The notes below the pieces were generated by a model that saw nothing but the letters and a program-made list of their open reading frames with translations, had not been told where the DNA came from and ran no database searches. This document shows positions 18,593 through 28,920 of a stretch of 64,000 nucleotides of DNA, piece after piece. The DNA is taken from NCBI RefSeq assembly GCF_029958905.1, contig NZ_CP124614.1, positions 2,542,001 through 2,606,000 of the forward strand, read 5' to 3'. Numbering within the stretch: the stretch's first letter is position 1; the number at the start of each line of letters is the position of its first letter. This DNA comes from Vibrio sp. YMD68 (GTDB lineage: Bacteria; Pseudomonadota; Gammaproteobacteria; Enterobacterales; Vibrionaceae). The position numbers and the translations under genes are program-made.

Positions 18593-19519
18593 ATGGCTTC
18601 TAATATTTCACTAAAACAGCTGAAAGTATTTACTACCGTGACTCAGCACAAAACACTCACCTCTGCTTCAGAAGCGCTTTATCTGTCTAAAGCCGCGGTT
18701 AGCATGGCACTTTCTGAGCTAGAGAAACAGATTGGTCACGCTCTGTTTGATAGAGTCAATAACCGTCTAATCATCAATCAAGAAGGGATAAAACTTCTTC
18801 CGCTTGCCGACGAGCTCTTGCACCGAGTCAGTGATATCGATGAATTATTTAGCCACAGACAATCCCTTACCGGTCAACTTAGAATCGGTGCTAGTGACAC
18901 GATTGGTAACCATGTCGCACCTATTTTACTCAGTGAGTTTCGCCATAAAACCCAGCATAATTCACAGAGCTTGTTCATCTCTAATTCCAGTCTAATTTGC
19001 CAAAAGTTGGTCGATTACGAACTTGATATTGCTTTAATTGAAGGTAAGACCCAGCACCCAGAACTCATTTCCAGTCAGTTCAGTCAAGATGAGATGTGTA
19101 TTATTTGCCCTTGCGATTTTCCAAATGCAGATGATCCGTCAGTCCCGGTGAGTGCCTTAGAAAACAGCCAATGGCTGCTACGAGAAGCGGGCTCTGGATC
19201 GCGAGAATTTTTCTTACAGGCGATTGCTCCACGTATTGAACACTGGCAAGAAGCATTTGAACTGAACACCACTGAGGCATTAATTAACAGCGTTTCAGCG
19301 GGGTTAGGCCTCGCTTGCTTATCACGCTTGGCTGCGCAAGCCGCACTGAACGATGGACGAGTCAAAATGCTCAAGGTTCCTCTCGATATGACACGTCAGT
19401 TTTGGCTACTTGTGCATAAAGAGAAATACCAAAGTCCACTTCTCAAGCGATTTATTGACTTTTGTCATCAAGTGGATAAAGAGTCACCACATAGCTCCCA
19501 GAAATACCCATCTCACTAG
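18593..19519 (+). CDS. LysR-family transcriptional regulator
   Basis: This is a 308-residue LysR regulator. The N-terminal winged HTH (KQLKVFTTVTQHKTLTSASEALYLSKAAVSMALSELEKQIG, residues 8-48) precedes a periplasmic-binding-protein-like effector domain. The effector part (LRIGASDTIGNHVAP, then LREAGSGSREFF) resembles the CysB/CbbR-like subgroup, but I cannot name the target. It stands alone between the sigma-54 activator and yebG on the same strand, and no divergent partner gene is present, so its regulon cannot be guessed from context. Confidence 0.88.
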   Translation: MASNISLKQLKVFTTVTQHKTLTSASEALYLSKAAVSMALSELEKQIGHALFDRVNNRLIINQEGIKLLPLADELLHRVSDIDELFSHRQSLTGQLRIGASDTIGNHVAPILLSEFRHKTQHNSQSLFISNSSLICQKLVDYELDIALIEGKTQHPELISSQFSQDEMCIICPCDFPNADDPSVPVSALENSQWLLREAGSGSREFFLQAIAPRIEHWQEAFELNTTEALINSVSAGLGLACLSRLAAQAALNDGRVKMLKVPLDMTRQFWLLVHKEKYQSPLLKRFIDFCHQVDKESPHSSQKYPSH

Positions 19520-19536
19520 ACTTAAACGAACGCAAG

Positions 19537-19552
19537 CTGTATAAAAAGACAG
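19537..19552 (+). promoter_or_regulatory. LexA box (SOS operator) of yebG
   Basis: CTGTATAAAAAGACAG is a perfect CTGT-N8-ACAG LexA box with an AT-rich centre, 31 bp before the yebG start. YebG is SOS-regulated in E. coli. Confidence 0.9.
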
Positions 19553-19582
19553 TGATGTATTTATTTGAATCGAGGATTGACC

Positions 19583-19882
19583 ATGGCTGTAATCGTTAAG
19601 TACGTGGTGGAACGCAACGGAGAAGAGAAAATGACTTTTACCTCTAAAGCCGAAGCTGACGCTTATGATAAAATGCTGGATATGGCAGATGAGCTGTTTG
19701 AACTACTCAGCAAGAGTGATGTGATAGAAGATGAAGGTAAGCAAGAAGAGCTTGCTATGTACCTTGCAAAGAACAAAGAAGAAGTTCTTTATGCGCTTGG
19801 CGCTAAGCGCAAACCCGCGCCTAAAAAAGCCAAAAAGATTGAAGCGGTAATTGACGCGCCAAAAGAAGAAGACGCGGCTTAA
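19583..19882 (+). CDS. yebG: SOS-regulated DNA-damage protein YebG
   Basis: This is a 99-residue protein starting MAVIVKYVVERNGEEKMTF, which is YebG. The start ATG at 19583 has GAGGA just upstream; an in-frame ATG at 19565 would add six residues and is less likely. The C-terminus is lysine-rich (KRKPAPKKAKK) and then acidic. In E. coli the gene is induced by DNA damage, but the biochemical role is unknown. A LexA box lies just upstream and a strong terminator follows, so it is a single-gene SOS unit. Confidence 0.93.
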   Translation: MAVIVKYVVERNGEEKMTFTSKAEADAYDKMLDMADELFELLSKSDVIEDEGKQEELAMYLAKNKEEVLYALGAKRKPAPKKAKKIEAVIDAPKEEDAA

Positions 19883-19902
19883 CCTTTTCTTATGAATACC
19901 GA

Positions 19903-19930
19903 AACCCAGAGCCTTGTCTCTGGGTTTTTC
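19903..19930 (+). terminator. Rho-independent terminator after yebG
   Basis: Stem AACCCAGAG (19903-19911) / CTCTGGGTT (19918-19926), six-base loop, then T-rich tract. Confidence 0.9.
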
Positions 19931-19961
19931 TTTTATAGCGTGAATTTTTTATAGCGTAAAT
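19931..19961. repeat. 16-bp imperfect tandem duplication
   Basis: TTTTATAGCGTGAATT is followed directly by TTTTATAGCGTAAAT, just after the yebG terminator. Confidence 0.7.
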
Positions 19962-20060
19962 ATCGCGCAAAGCGGAAATTCAAACGGGTAAAGTTTTCCC
20001 TGATAGTTCTCTTTTATTCCCGTTAAAATACCGATGTCCCTTTAAGTTACGAGCACCACG

Positions 20061-20798
20061 ATGACCTACCACGTTGAAGTTTGTATTGATAACATTGAAT
20101 CTCTTCATAACGCCATGACAGGCGGAGCCACTCGCATTGAATTGTGTTCTTCTCTTGCCCTAGGTGGATTAACCCCCAGCTTCGGTTTTATGAAAAAAGC
20201 GGCGCAGCTTTCAACGATTCCTGTTTATGCCATGATCCGCCCTAGGCAGGGAGATTTTTTTTACGACAGCGATGATATTGAGTCCATGTTACTGGATATA
20301 GAGGCGGCGGCCCTAGCAGGCTTACAAGGGGTCGTGTTTGGTGTTTTGAATGAGAGCGGTGAAATCGACATGCCAACGGCTACCCAGTTAATGAACAAAG
20401 CCAACCAGTATGGGCTTGGTGTCACGTTTCATAGAGCCATCGATCAATGCCGAGATTATCGCCGAGCGATCGAAGACATCGTGGAACTTGGCTGTGAACG
20501 CATTCTCACCTCTGGACTGGCTCAAACCGCGGCTTTGGGATCAAACACTCTTGCTGAAATGGTGAGATTAGCCGATGGTCGAGTGAGTATTATGGCCGGA
20601 GCTGGATTGAATGCCACTAATGTTTTAGACATTATCGATGCATCCCATGTCACTGAAGTGCATCTATCTGGAAAATCCAGCCGCGAAAGCAAAATGACCT
20701 ATACCGCAGAACACGTTAAGATGGGCAATCAAGATGATCGCCTTATTCCGATAACGGATGCTCAAGCGATCTCACAAGTGGTGAGTCAATTAATCTAA
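20061..20798 (+). CDS. cutC: CutC family protein (copper homeostasis)
   Basis: This is a 245-residue TIM-barrel protein. The N-terminus [32 protein letters not shown] and the segment [13 protein letters not shown] are hallmarks of CutC. CutC was linked to copper tolerance in E. coli, but its enzymatic activity remains unsettled. Length equals the family norm (about 245-250). It is followed 51 bp later by a LysR regulator on the same strand. No copper-related gene is adjacent, so context does not refine the role. Confidence 0.92.
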   Translation: MTYHVEVCIDNIESLHNAMTGGATRIELCSSLALGGLTPSFGFMKKAAQLSTIPVYAMIRPRQGDFFYDSDDIESMLLDIEAAALAGLQGVVFGVLNESGEIDMPTATQLMNKANQYGLGVTFHRAIDQCRDYRRAIEDIVELGCERILTSGLAQTAALGSNTLAEMVRLADGRVSIMAGAGLNATNVLDIIDASHVTEVHLSGKSSRESKMTYTAEHVKMGNQDDRLIPITDAQAISQVVSQLI

Positions 20799-20849
20799 TG
20801 AGATGATTCATCAACTTAATACTAAAAATACCAGCGTGAAACAAACCCT

Positions 20850-21782
20850 ATGGCTAAAGATCTTTTTTATCAATTGGACCTTAATTTACTCCGAACTTTC
20901 TTAGTACTTTCTCAAGAGCTCAACATGAGAAAGGCCTCTGAACGCCTATTTGTTTCACAGCCTGCCATTAGCCAAGCACTACAAAAGCTTCGTAACCACT
21001 TTGATGATGAACTGTTTGTGAAAGTCCATGGAGGTCTTAAGCCCACTGCTTTTTCTGAAGACCTAGCAAACGCTGTCACCCCCCATTTAGACGGGCTTTC
21101 TACAAGCCTTAATCAGATAAATGAATTTGACCCTGAAAAAATCAACCAGAAAATCACTATCGCCATCCCCCCTATCATACTGTCCAATATTTCTGCTTCT
21201 TTATTTTTAAACATGAAAAAGCAAGCGCCGAATGCTGAGATCGAACTATTAGCATGGTCGAGTACAACACCTGATGACATTAAAAATGGGCATACGCTGC
21301 TTGGTGTACATTATGATATTGAGACTTCCAAAGATATCTATTCTGAACACATTGCGACGATTCAAGGAAACGTGATAGTTAGAAATGCCCACCCTATAAA
21401 AACGAAAACAGCTGACTTTATGGAATTCAGTCGATATGAACACGCTTCAATTATCAGCCCAGGCTGGAACGATCATTTCGGGTATGCAGCGAATCTAATG
21501 AAAGAGCACGGAGTCACCCCAAAAATAGGATTTCGTTCAGAACTGATTATGGCTGTCATCGATATCACCCAACACACCGATATGATCATGCCCAACTCGA
21601 GCCTATTTTCTATCGAAAACCACCCGGGATTAAGACAAATACTCCCCACCATCAATGGAAAACCTTTTACCATAGATATCTTAAGCCATTTTCATAAACG
21701 AAATAGAAAAAGTGCTTTAGTGATCTGGTTACACGATTTGATCCGCCAATCAATAAAACAAAAACAGAGTGATAAGCTTTAA
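20850..21782 (+). CDS. LysR-family transcriptional regulator
   Basis: This is a 310-residue LysR regulator with N-terminal HTH (LNLLRTFLVLSQELNMRKASERLFVSQPAISQALQKLR, about 9-46). The DLNLLRTF...FVSQPAISQALQ pattern places it in the NodD/LeuO-like branch. The effector-binding half is less distinctive. It stands alone after cutC, so its target is unknown. It ends 118 bp before a small outer-membrane protein gene on the same strand. Confidence 0.87.
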   Translation: MAKDLFYQLDLNLLRTFLVLSQELNMRKASERLFVSQPAISQALQKLRNHFDDELFVKVHGGLKPTAFSEDLANAVTPHLDGLSTSLNQINEFDPEKINQKITIAIPPIILSNISASLFLNMKKQAPNAEIELLAWSSTTPDDIKNGHTLLGVHYDIETSKDIYSEHIATIQGNVIVRNAHPIKTKTADFMEFSRYEHASIISPGWNDHFGYAANLMKEHGVTPKIGFRSELIMAVIDITQHTDMIMPNSSLFSIENHPGLRQILPTINGKPFTIDILSHFHKRNRKSALVIWLHDLIRQSIKQKQSDKL

Positions 21783-21900
21783 TTATCACAGATATAAAAT
21801 CTAATAATTAGAGCTAATACATTCACTACCATAATATGACTCCCATCAGGAATTACTGACTCACGGAAAGAGTTTTATAACCCTTACTAAGAGTAATATT

Positions 21901-22464
21901 ATGAAAGCAGCTTTAACGACAATCATTGCATCAACACTTCTTTCAACCAGCGTATTAGCAAATACATTTGAAAGCCAACACCGCGTCGGCCTTGGCTACA
22001 CCTCAACAGAGATCAGCAGCCCTGAATACGACTCTTCTGTCGAATGGGGAAATGGCATCAAATTAGAATATGGCTACGAATTCAACCGTATCGTCGGTAT
22101 CAACGTTTCATATGGTAAAAACAATGAGTCTGATAGCGGTTATGGTTTACACACTAAAATTGATGGCTCAACGTTTAAACTCGATACTGACATTGGTTAC
22201 AAATTCTTTTTTGATGGCTTTACCATCAAACCGTATGGCTCACTTGGCTTAATTCGTTACTCTGAAGAAATCACATTGTCGGTAGGTGATAACGGTGCAT
22301 CGACAAAGTGGAACGATACGAATGTCTTTATCGGGACGGGTGTACGTGCCGAATTTGGCAACAATGTGTACAGCGATCTTCGTTTTGACTTCACCTATTT
22401 TGATAATGAGCTCATCGACATCGATTACAACCAATTTTCTTGGACTATCGGCTACAAATTTTAA
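21901..22464 (+). CDS. Small outer-membrane beta-barrel protein
   Basis: This 187-residue protein has a clear signal peptide (hydrophobic residues 4-18, likely cleavage after VLA). The mature part alternates aromatic and polar residues in strands typical of an eight-strand barrel (HRVGLGYTSTEI, GIKLEYGYEFNR, FKLDTDIGYKFF, TIKPYGSLGLIRY, FIGTGVRAEF, SDLRFDFTYF). It ends in the outer-membrane signature FSWTIGYKF with terminal phenylalanine. It resembles the OmpA-barrel/Ail-like porin superfamily, but I cannot assign a named family. A terminator follows. Possible roles include adhesion or envelope stability. Confidence 0.8.
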   Translation: MKAALTTIIASTLLSTSVLANTFESQHRVGLGYTSTEISSPEYDSSVEWGNGIKLEYGYEFNRIVGINVSYGKNNESDSGYGLHTKIDGSTFKLDTDIGYKFFFDGFTIKPYGSLGLIRYSEEITLSVGDNGASTKWNDTNVFIGTGVRAEFGNNVYSDLRFDFTYFDNELIDIDYNQFSWTIGYKF

Positions 22465-22470
22465 CTCGTA

Positions 22471-22496
22471 AAGATGCCAAGGATGGCATTTTCTCT
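22471..22496 (+). terminator. Rho-independent terminator after the first outer-membrane protein
   Basis: AAGATGCCA (22471-22479), loop AGGA and TGGCATTTT form a 9-bp stem with one G-T pair, ending in a short T tract. Confidence 0.7.
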
Positions 22497-22635
22497 CTGT
22501 TGCTTTACCCATAGAGCGCCACCTTCTTTCTTTTAGGTCTCTATGAATCCATAGCATCATTCAGTTTGGGCAATATATCTACAAGATAAAATAGCTCAGT
22601 AAAACAGCGTTGTATTCTCTATTCACGAGCATAGT

Positions 22636-23148
22636 ATGAAAAAAATCATCGGCCTTCTAGCCACATGCCTATTCACTTTTAGTGCCTTTGCTAACACCTT
22701 ACATATCTCTCCTGATATAAAAATTGGACCTTACTGGGGTTCCGGTATTTCAGGTGGGGGGCTTCAGCTTGGGCTCGCAGATACTCTTGGGTTCGACGCA
22801 CTTTATCTCTCATATAGCCATAGTTCTTATGAGTTTCTAAAAACCGATAAAGAACGTCTTAAAACCTACCGCATTGGCGGGCAATATCAATTAGTACCAG
22901 CGCAAAAGATGTCACTTCAGCTAGAAGCGGGGATATTTGACTATGAGGGACGTCGACAGATGTTATGGAATGAACCTCGATATGCAGAAGGACAAGGTGT
23001 CAGCCTTTCCGCATCTTGGGTCATGTTCATTAATCATCACTTAGGTTTTAGAGCGGGTGGTGATTTTAATTTCATTGACAAGAATAAGACCGTTGGGTCC
23101 AACACCTTTTTTGCAACGTTTTCGACAGGTGTCGTTATTCAGTTTTAA
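22636..23148 (+). CDS. Small outer-membrane-type protein, unknown family
   Basis: This 170-residue protein has a signal peptide (cleavage probably after AFA) and alternating hydrophobic strands (GGGLQLGLADTLGFDALYLSYSHS, MSLQLEAGIFDYEG, GVSLSASWVMFINHHLGFRAGGDFNFI). The final residues FFATFSTGVVIQF end in phenylalanine, as in barrels inserted by the BAM complex. It follows the first barrel gene on the same strand after a terminator, so it is probably transcribed separately. It is convergent with phoU. I do not recognise a named family. Confidence 0.7.
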   Translation: MKKIIGLLATCLFTFSAFANTLHISPDIKIGPYWGSGISGGGLQLGLADTLGFDALYLSYSHSSYEFLKTDKERLKTYRIGGQYQLVPAQKMSLQLEAGIFDYEGRRQMLWNEPRYAEGQGVSLSASWVMFINHHLGFRAGGDFNFIDKNKTVGSNTFFATFSTGVVIQF

Positions 23149-23228
23149 TGATAGATACATAGATAAGTACATCTATTCCGATGAACGAATGAATAGAAAA
23201 ACTGACGGTTGAACTCTCAATAAGATAT

Positions 23229-23927
23229 TTATTTCAACGCATCATCAATACTTTGTTCGCCCAGGTGGCGAACATCTTTTCCTTTGACGAAATAAATGAT
23301 GTATTCACAAATATTTTGGCAGCGATCGCCAACACGCTCAATGGCGCGCGCTGACCACATGACTTGTAAAATGCTAGGAATATTCTTGGGATCGTCCATC
23401 ATATAAGTGACTAGCTGATGAATGACCGCTTTATATTCAGCATCAATCTTATCATCTAATTTGTACACATCGGCTGCTGAATCCACATCCATGCGAGCAA
23501 ACGCGTCGAGCACCTGATGAAGCATCGCTATCGCTTGGCGGCTTAAAGGCTCGAGGGACACATGATAAGGCTGCTGTTTTGACGATGGGCTTTCAATGGC
23601 CACCTTGGCAATGCTTGTCGCGACATCACCAATGCGCTCTAAGTCAGTAATGGTTTTAATGATCGCCATGATTAAGCGCAAATCTTTTGCCGTAGGCTGC
23701 CTTTTGGCAATAATTCGAGTACACGCTTCATCAATAGACACTTCCATTGAATTCACTTTGTGATCGTCTTTTACCACTTTCTTAGCGAGTTCAATATCAT
23801 CTTTGTGCAAAGCTTGCATGGCAAACGCAAGTTGCTGCTCAACCAAGCCCCCCATCGTTAAGACATGAGTACGAATCGATTCTAATTCAACATTAAACTG
23901 ACCTGAAATATGACGACCAAAATTCAT
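23229..23927 (-). CDS. phoU: Phosphate signalling regulator PhoU
   Basis: This is a 232-residue all-helical protein with two PhoU repeats ([26 protein letters not shown], then [21 protein letters not shown]). PhoU links the Pst transporter to PhoR, silencing the Pho regulon when phosphate is plentiful. The start ATG follows GGAGCAG. It is the last gene of the phoB-phoR-pstSCAB-phoU cluster, 64 bp after pstB. Confidence 0.95.
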   Translation of the reverse strand: MNFGRHISGQFNVELESIRTHVLTMGGLVEQQLAFAMQALHKDDIELAKKVVKDDHKVNSMEVSIDEACTRIIAKRQPTAKDLRLIMAIIKTITDLERIGDVATSIAKVAIESPSSKQQPYHVSLEPLSRQAIAMLHQVLDAFARMDVDSAADVYKLDDKIDAEYKAVIHQLVTYMMDDPKNIPSILQVMWSARAIERVGDRCQNICEYIIYFVKGKDVRHLGEQSIDDALK

Positions 23928-23991
23928 TCTTTCTAACTGCTCCTTGTATGTACTGCTTGTATTGATTACCGGTATTAACAGAGAGGTATCT

Positions 23992-24810
23992 TTATCCGTA
24001 TCGACCCGTTATGTAATCTTCTGTCTGAGTTTTCGTTGGTGAGGTAAAAATCGAATCGGTATCGGAATACTCTATCAGTTTCCCCATATGAATAAAGGCG
24101 GTGTGATCACTAACACGAGCAGCTTGCTGCATATTATGTGTCACAATGACGACGGTGTACTTATCCTTGAGATCATTGATTAACTCTTCAATGGTTAACG
24201 TAGAAATAGGATCAAGAGCCGACGTCGGTTCATCCAACAAAAGAACTTCCGGTTCAATCGCTATTGCTCTAGCAATAACAAGGCGTTGTTGCTGACCTCC
24301 TGAAAGACCAAACGCATTCTCATGCAAACGATGCTTCACTTCGTCCCACAATGCGGCCGAACGCAGTGCATGTTCAACGGCGTCATCCAACGAGCGACTG
24401 TTGCTAATTCCTTGAAGACGCAAGCCATAAACGACATTCTCATAGATCGATTTCGGAAATGGATTCGGTCGCTGAAATACCATGCCGACACGACGACGTA
24501 ATGTGGCAACATCGACATTAGGATGGTAGACATTCTTATTGTGCAGCTTGACCTTTCCTTGAACGCGGCACCCTTCAACCAAGTCATTCATTCGATTAAT
24601 ACAGCGAAGTAAGGTTGATTTCCCACAACCCGATGGGCCAATGAACGCGGTCACTTGCCCTTTCGGGATCTTCATTGAAATATCATTGAGCGCTTGGGTC
24701 TCTTTATAAAAAAGGTTCAACCCTTCAATCGTAATGGCGGTTTGATCTTCGGTCAGATTATGTACATCTAACGGGGCTTGATACCCCAATGCTTGATTAA
24801 CTGAAAACAT
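23992..24810 (-). CDS. pstB: Phosphate ABC transporter ATPase PstB
   Basis: This 272-residue ATPase has Walker [14 protein letters not shown]-loop VFQRPNPFP, signature LSGGQQQR, Walker [13 protein letters not shown] and H-loop VTHNMQQA. It energises phosphate uptake by PstS-PstC-PstA and signals to PhoU. It begins two bases after the pstA stop codon, so the two are tightly coupled. Confidence 0.96.
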   Translation of the reverse strand: MFSVNQALGYQAPLDVHNLTEDQTAITIEGLNLFYKETQALNDISMKIPKGQVTAFIGPSGCGKSTLLRCINRMNDLVEGCRVQGKVKLHNKNVYHPNVDVATLRRRVGMVFQRPNPFPKSIYENVVYGLRLQGISNSRSLDDAVEHALRSAALWDEVKHRLHENAFGLSGGQQQRLVIARAIAIEPEVLLLDEPTSALDPISTLTIEELINDLKDKYTVVIVTHNMQQAARVSDHTAFIHMGKLIEYSDTDSIFTSPTKTQTEDYITGRYG

Positions 24811-24812
24811 GA

Positions 24813-26459
24813 TTAATCTTGTCCTAAATTACGATATTTTTCGCGCAAATTGTTACGGATACTGATCGCAGTTAAATTCAAACTAATAATAACCGTCACC
24901 AGTAAAAACGAGGTCGCGTAAACCAATGGGCGAGCCGCTTCAATATTCGATGTTTGAAAACCCACATCGTAAATATGGAACCCTAAGTGCATGAATTTTT
25001 TTTCTAAATGCAAAAAGGGAAATTCACCATCAACGGGCAAACTAGAGGCGATCTTCACCACTCCCACCAACATCAATGGAGCCACTTCTCCTGCCGCCCT
25101 TGCGACCGCAAGTATCAACCCAGTAATGATAGCGGGGCTCGCCATAGGCAATACGATTCGCCACAAAGTTTCGAATTGTGTCGCACCAAGCGCTAATGAG
25201 CCATGCCTGACTGAACTGGGGATTCGGGTTAACCCCTCTTCCGTTGAGACAATCACTACCGGCAACGTCAACACCGACAATGTCAACGCTGACCATAACA
25301 ATCCGGGTGTGCCAAAAGTGGGCGCAGGTAAGCGTTCAGCATACAACAAAGCGTCAATAGATCCGCCTAACGTATAGACAAAGAACCCCAGACCGAACAC
25401 ACCATAAACAATCGAAGGAACCCCAGCAAGGTTAATTACCGCTACTCTGATAATACGAGTGAGTGCATTATTCGCCGCGTATTCATGCAGATAAACAGCA
25501 GCAATCACCCCTAGCGGCATCACCACGATGGACATGATGATCACCAACAGCACAGTGCCAAATATCGCAGGAAAAACACCACCTTCAGAGTTCGATTCTC
25601 TTGGGCTTTGCGATAAGAACTTCCAAACTTGTTTGAACCATTGCACCGCTTTGTCAACGCTGCTCATTTCGTTGGGGTACCACACATCCAAGATTTCACT
25701 TAAAGGAATGGCGGTCTGCTGCCCTGTCATATCCTCGACAATTAAGCGGTCTTGATTTAATTGGGCGCGAAGTTTGGATAAATTCAGATCGGCTCTCTCT
25801 AACTTTTTATCCAAAAGCTGTTTTTGAGCTCGATATTCAATCAGAAACGCGTCATCAAGGGTGTTGTTAAGCTCTCGCTTGCGTTTATTTAGCCTAAGCT
25901 GCTCTAAGGTTCTGCTTGTGACCTTAAACTCATTTTCTATCAAGGCGGCAATTTGTTTTCTTAACAGACCTACCTTAGAAAATCCGAGCGCAAATGCCTC
26001 TGACACTTCGCTAGAAACCACACCGAACTCATTTTGATACCCAACAGGTAACCCAAAAAAATTCCCGTTACGTGTTCGCTCAATCACCGCCCAGCCACTC
26101 GGGAGTGATCGCTTCTCAATATTAATATCCAGTATAGAAACAAAATCCGCCGGATAGAGATCCCGATTGGCCACTTTAATGCTGTACCGGCCAATCAGTT
26201 CGTCACCGTTTTTCATCGCATCCTCAGGCAAGTTCATACCTTGCAAACGCGTGATTGGAATAAACTCTTGAGCGTACAGTTGGCCGACTAACGTTTCTCC
26301 ATCTTGAGTTTCCCACTGATAAAGCGGTGCAGGCCAGAAATAAGACAGACCTTTCCAACCGATAAGCAGCATCAACCCCATCACCGACAGTAAGCTTATG
26401 CTGACCGCCCCTCCCGTTAACCAAACCCAAGGCGCTCCGGACTTTATCCATTTCAACAT
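24813..26459 (-). CDS. pstA: Phosphate ABC transporter permease PstA, extended form
   Basis: This is a 548-residue permease, nearly twice the roughly 296 residues of E. coli PstA. One membrane segment (about 14-36) is followed by a soluble region to about residue 295, and then the standard permease domain ([27 protein letters not shown] onward) with coupling loop [19 protein letters not shown]. The soluble region includes a charged, heptad-like stretch (about 165-245, rich in L, R, K, E) that probably forms a coiled coil. The extra part would be periplasmic. It pairs with the equally extended PstC. Confidence 0.92.
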   Translation of the reverse strand: MLKWIKSGAPWVWLTGGAVSISLLSVMGLMLLIGWKGLSYFWPAPLYQWETQDGETLVGQLYAQEFIPITRLQGMNLPEDAMKNGDELIGRYSIKVANRDLYPADFVSILDINIEKRSLPSGWAVIERTRNGNFFGLPVGYQNEFGVVSSEVSEAFALGFSKVGLLRKQIAALIENEFKVTSRTLEQLRLNKRKRELNNTLDDAFLIEYRAQKQLLDKKLERADLNLSKLRAQLNQDRLIVEDMTGQQTAIPLSEILDVWYPNEMSSVDKAVQWFKQVWKFLSQSPRESNSEGGVFPAIFGTVLLVIIMSIVVMPLGVIAAVYLHEYAANNALTRIIRVAVINLAGVPSIVYGVFGLGFFVYTLGGSIDALLYAERLPAPTFGTPGLLWSALTLSVLTLPVVIVSTEEGLTRIPSSVRHGSLALGATQFETLWRIVLPMASPAIITGLILAVARAAGEVAPLMLVGVVKIASSLPVDGEFPFLHLEKKFMHLGFHIYDVGFQTSNIEAARPLVYATSFLLVTVIISLNLTAISIRNNLREKYRNLGQD

Positions 26460-26564
26460 GAACCCTGCCCCCTACGGTCGACGGTTGTCTTACTTTGGTT
26501 ACTTTTATTGCTTCTTTTACTTAGATAACGTCGATTAAGGAAAATAAAAGGGCCTATTCGTTGG

Positions 26565-28754
26565 TTAAAGAGCACGGTAACGCTCTCTTAGCCGTTGTCT
26601 CACCCATTCTGCAATAGAGTTAACAGCAAAAGTAAAAATAAGTAGCAGCAGTGCTGCAAGAAAGAGCAAGCGATAATGAGTACTGGCGACTTCAGATTCT
26701 GGCATTTCAACCGCGATGGTGGCCGACAAGGTTCGCATTCCCTCTAAAATATTCCAATCTAATATCGGCGTATTACCCGTGGCCATTAATACGATCATCG
26801 TCTCACCTACCGCTCGACCTAAACCCATCATAATGGCCGAAAAAATACCGGGACTCGCGGTTAACAATACGACATAAAGTAAAGTTTGCCATGGGGTAGC
26901 TCCCAGCGCTAAAGAACCATCAGAAAGATGTTTAGGTACTGAGAAAACTGCATCTTCAGCAATCGTAAATATGGTTGGAATAACGGCAAAACCCATCGCA
27001 AACCCAACCACTAATGCGTTACGTTGATCAAACCCTATCCCATGATTGGCCAAATATATGCGTACATCACCATTAAACAGCCATAATTCTAATGCGGCAC
27101 TTTGGGACATAATGACCACTACGAGGCACACCAAAACAGGCATTAAAATCAAACTATGCCAACCATTAGGAAATAACGAAACAAATCGACTGGGTAATAC
27201 ATGCCACACCACCCCCACCACTAGGGTAGAAAGCGGCAGTAAGATCAACAAAGCAACCACGGCCGATAGGTAACTTTCAACAATGGGAGCAAACCAAAGT
27301 CCAGCCAAGAAACCTATGATCACCGTCGGGAAGGCTTCCATTAACTCTATCGATGGTTTAACCACACGGCGCATACTCTCTGACATAAAGTACGCCGTAT
27401 AAATAGCCCCTAATACCGCGATCGGCACAGCAAAAAGCATAGCAAAAGCCGCAGCTTTTAGGGTACCAAAAGCAATGGGAACTAAGCTGAATTTCGCTTC
27501 AAAATCATCATTGGCGGAGGTCGTTTGCCAGGTAAATTCAGGCTCGGGGTAACTTTCGTACCAGACTTTATTCCACAACGATGAAAAAGATATTTCAGGA
27601 TGCTCGTTGTTCACCAGAGCCACATCTAAGCGAGCATCACTGAGCGTTAACAGATATTTTTCATTGTTCGACATGGCAACCAACGAGGGGGCTTTGCTAA
27701 AGGCGCGAGTAAACATCACCAGTTTTTCACTGGTCGTATGGTGACTTTGCAAGGTGCCATTGGTGTAAAAGCTGTAAAACCCTTTTCGATACGAATCAGG
27801 CAATAACATTTCAAGTTCTGAGGCTAACTCGAATTCGCGAATATGAGTGAGTGTTCGTTCTTTGTCTGTTAATACATCAAACCATTGGGACACAAGGCCA
27901 TCTTGATGAGTCACCAACAATGAATACGCACCAGAGAGCAAACTCACATCAGAGACTGCGTGTTTTTGATTCCCCAAACTTAAATCCACCACCTCACGTA
28001 CAACAAAGTCACTCTCGCGTTTTAATGCAACAATGAGCTCCGAACCCGTGCGCATGTAAAGCGTATTGCCGTTAGGCGTTACAATGAGTTGGTCAAGATT
28101 AGGGAGAGGTTGATTAAAGATGTACTCTTGGATTCCGTTGTCATCATTCCAGCGAACCATGACACGATCATCGTTATAAAGGCCAACGAGTGTCAGTTGG
28201 TTTTCAACCAGTGAAAAATCAAACTGAGTCAACTGCTGTGAAGAACGATGAAGAGTTAGGTTTGCGCTATTTTCAAAGAATTCTAGGTTAGGGATAAAAG
28301 TCCCCCCTTTTCTACTTTGATTATTTGAAAACCTAGGCTTGAAGATAACGAGCTGCTCAGCATTATCCATCACAGCCTGCCAACCGCCTGGTTTTCGATC
28401 CGATGCGGTCAACAAAATATCGTCAGAAACAGAAAAAGAAGAATGAGCGGATGGAGAATCGTCTAATGACCAAAAGTCCAATTGCCCCGATTGAGAGAGG
28501 ACAAATGCATGCTCTCCATACTCATCAACGCCAATTGAAATCGGAGAAGCAGTGGTGATGCGATTAGAAGCATAGCCAGTTTCAATATCTGCATCAGAGA
28601 AAAGGGGTAAGACCACCAGCGCAAGATAGACAAATATCAGTACCAGTGCCATTAGCACACCAACACCACCAAAAGAAACCAACAAACGGAAAATACGATC
28701 TTTGATAAATCGTTTTCGGTCTGGTTCTTTTAAGGAAAAGTCGGCACTAGGCAT
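26565..28754 (-). CDS. pstC: Phosphate ABC transporter permease PstC, extended form with propeller-like insert
   Basis: This is a 729-residue permease; E. coli PstC has about 319. After one membrane helix (about 31-55), residues 56-420 form a soluble, presumably periplasmic region with repeated short strands and motifs such as GVDEYGEHAFVLSQSGQLDFWSLD and IVTPNGNTLYMRTGSELIVAL that look like beta-propeller blades. The C-terminal 300 residues are the standard permease with coupling loop LALGATPWQTLLYVVLLTASPG. A candidate Pho box lies 46 bp upstream, in the 166-bp gap after pstS, suggesting a second promoter for pstCAB-phoU. Confidence 0.92.
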   Translation of the reverse strand: MPSADFSLKEPDRKRFIKDRIFRLLVSFGGVGVLMALVLIFVYLALVVLPLFSDADIETGYASNRITTASPISIGVDEYGEHAFVLSQSGQLDFWSLDDSPSAHSSFSVSDDILLTASDRKPGGWQAVMDNAEQLVIFKPRFSNNQSRKGGTFIPNLEFFENSANLTLHRSSQQLTQFDFSLVENQLTLVGLYNDDRVMVRWNDDNGIQEYIFNQPLPNLDQLIVTPNGNTLYMRTGSELIVALKRESDFVVREVVDLSLGNQKHAVSDVSLLSGAYSLLVTHQDGLVSQWFDVLTDKERTLTHIREFELASELEMLLPDSYRKGFYSFYTNGTLQSHHTTSEKLVMFTRAFSKAPSLVAMSNNEKYLLTLSDARLDVALVNNEHPEISFSSLWNKVWYESYPEPEFTWQTTSANDDFEAKFSLVPIAFGTLKAAAFAMLFAVPIAVLGAIYTAYFMSESMRRVVKPSIELMEAFPTVIIGFLAGLWFAPIVESYLSAVVALLILLPLSTLVVGVVWHVLPSRFVSLFPNGWHSLILMPVLVCLVVVIMSQSAALELWLFNGDVRIYLANHGIGFDQRNALVVGFAMGFAVIPTIFTIAEDAVFSVPKHLSDGSLALGATPWQTLLYVVLLTASPGIFSAIMMGLGRAVGETMIVLMATGNTPILDWNILEGMRTLSATIAVEMPESEVASTHYRLLFLAALLLLIFTFAVNSIAEWVRQRLRERYRAL

Positions 28755-28799
28755 TGGATTCTCAATCTAAATTAAACGTTTTTATAATATTTCATTTTA

Positions 28800-28817
28800 A
28801 TGACAATTATATTACAA
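28800..28817 (-). promoter_or_regulatory. Pho box upstream of pstC
   Basis: The minus strand reads TTGTAAT-ATAA-TTGTCAT, two 7-bp direct repeats at the 11-bp period of PhoB sites (consensus CTGTCAT-N4-CTGTCAT). Located 46 bp before the pstC ATG. Confidence 0.7.
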
Positions 28818-28920
28818 AAACCCATAAGCCGCTGAAAACACAACAGCTGAATAAACAAAATTCTCATTTTAAGGCTTTAAATATAATTAAACCGCCAAAA
28901 GCAAATTTTCACACTCTACT

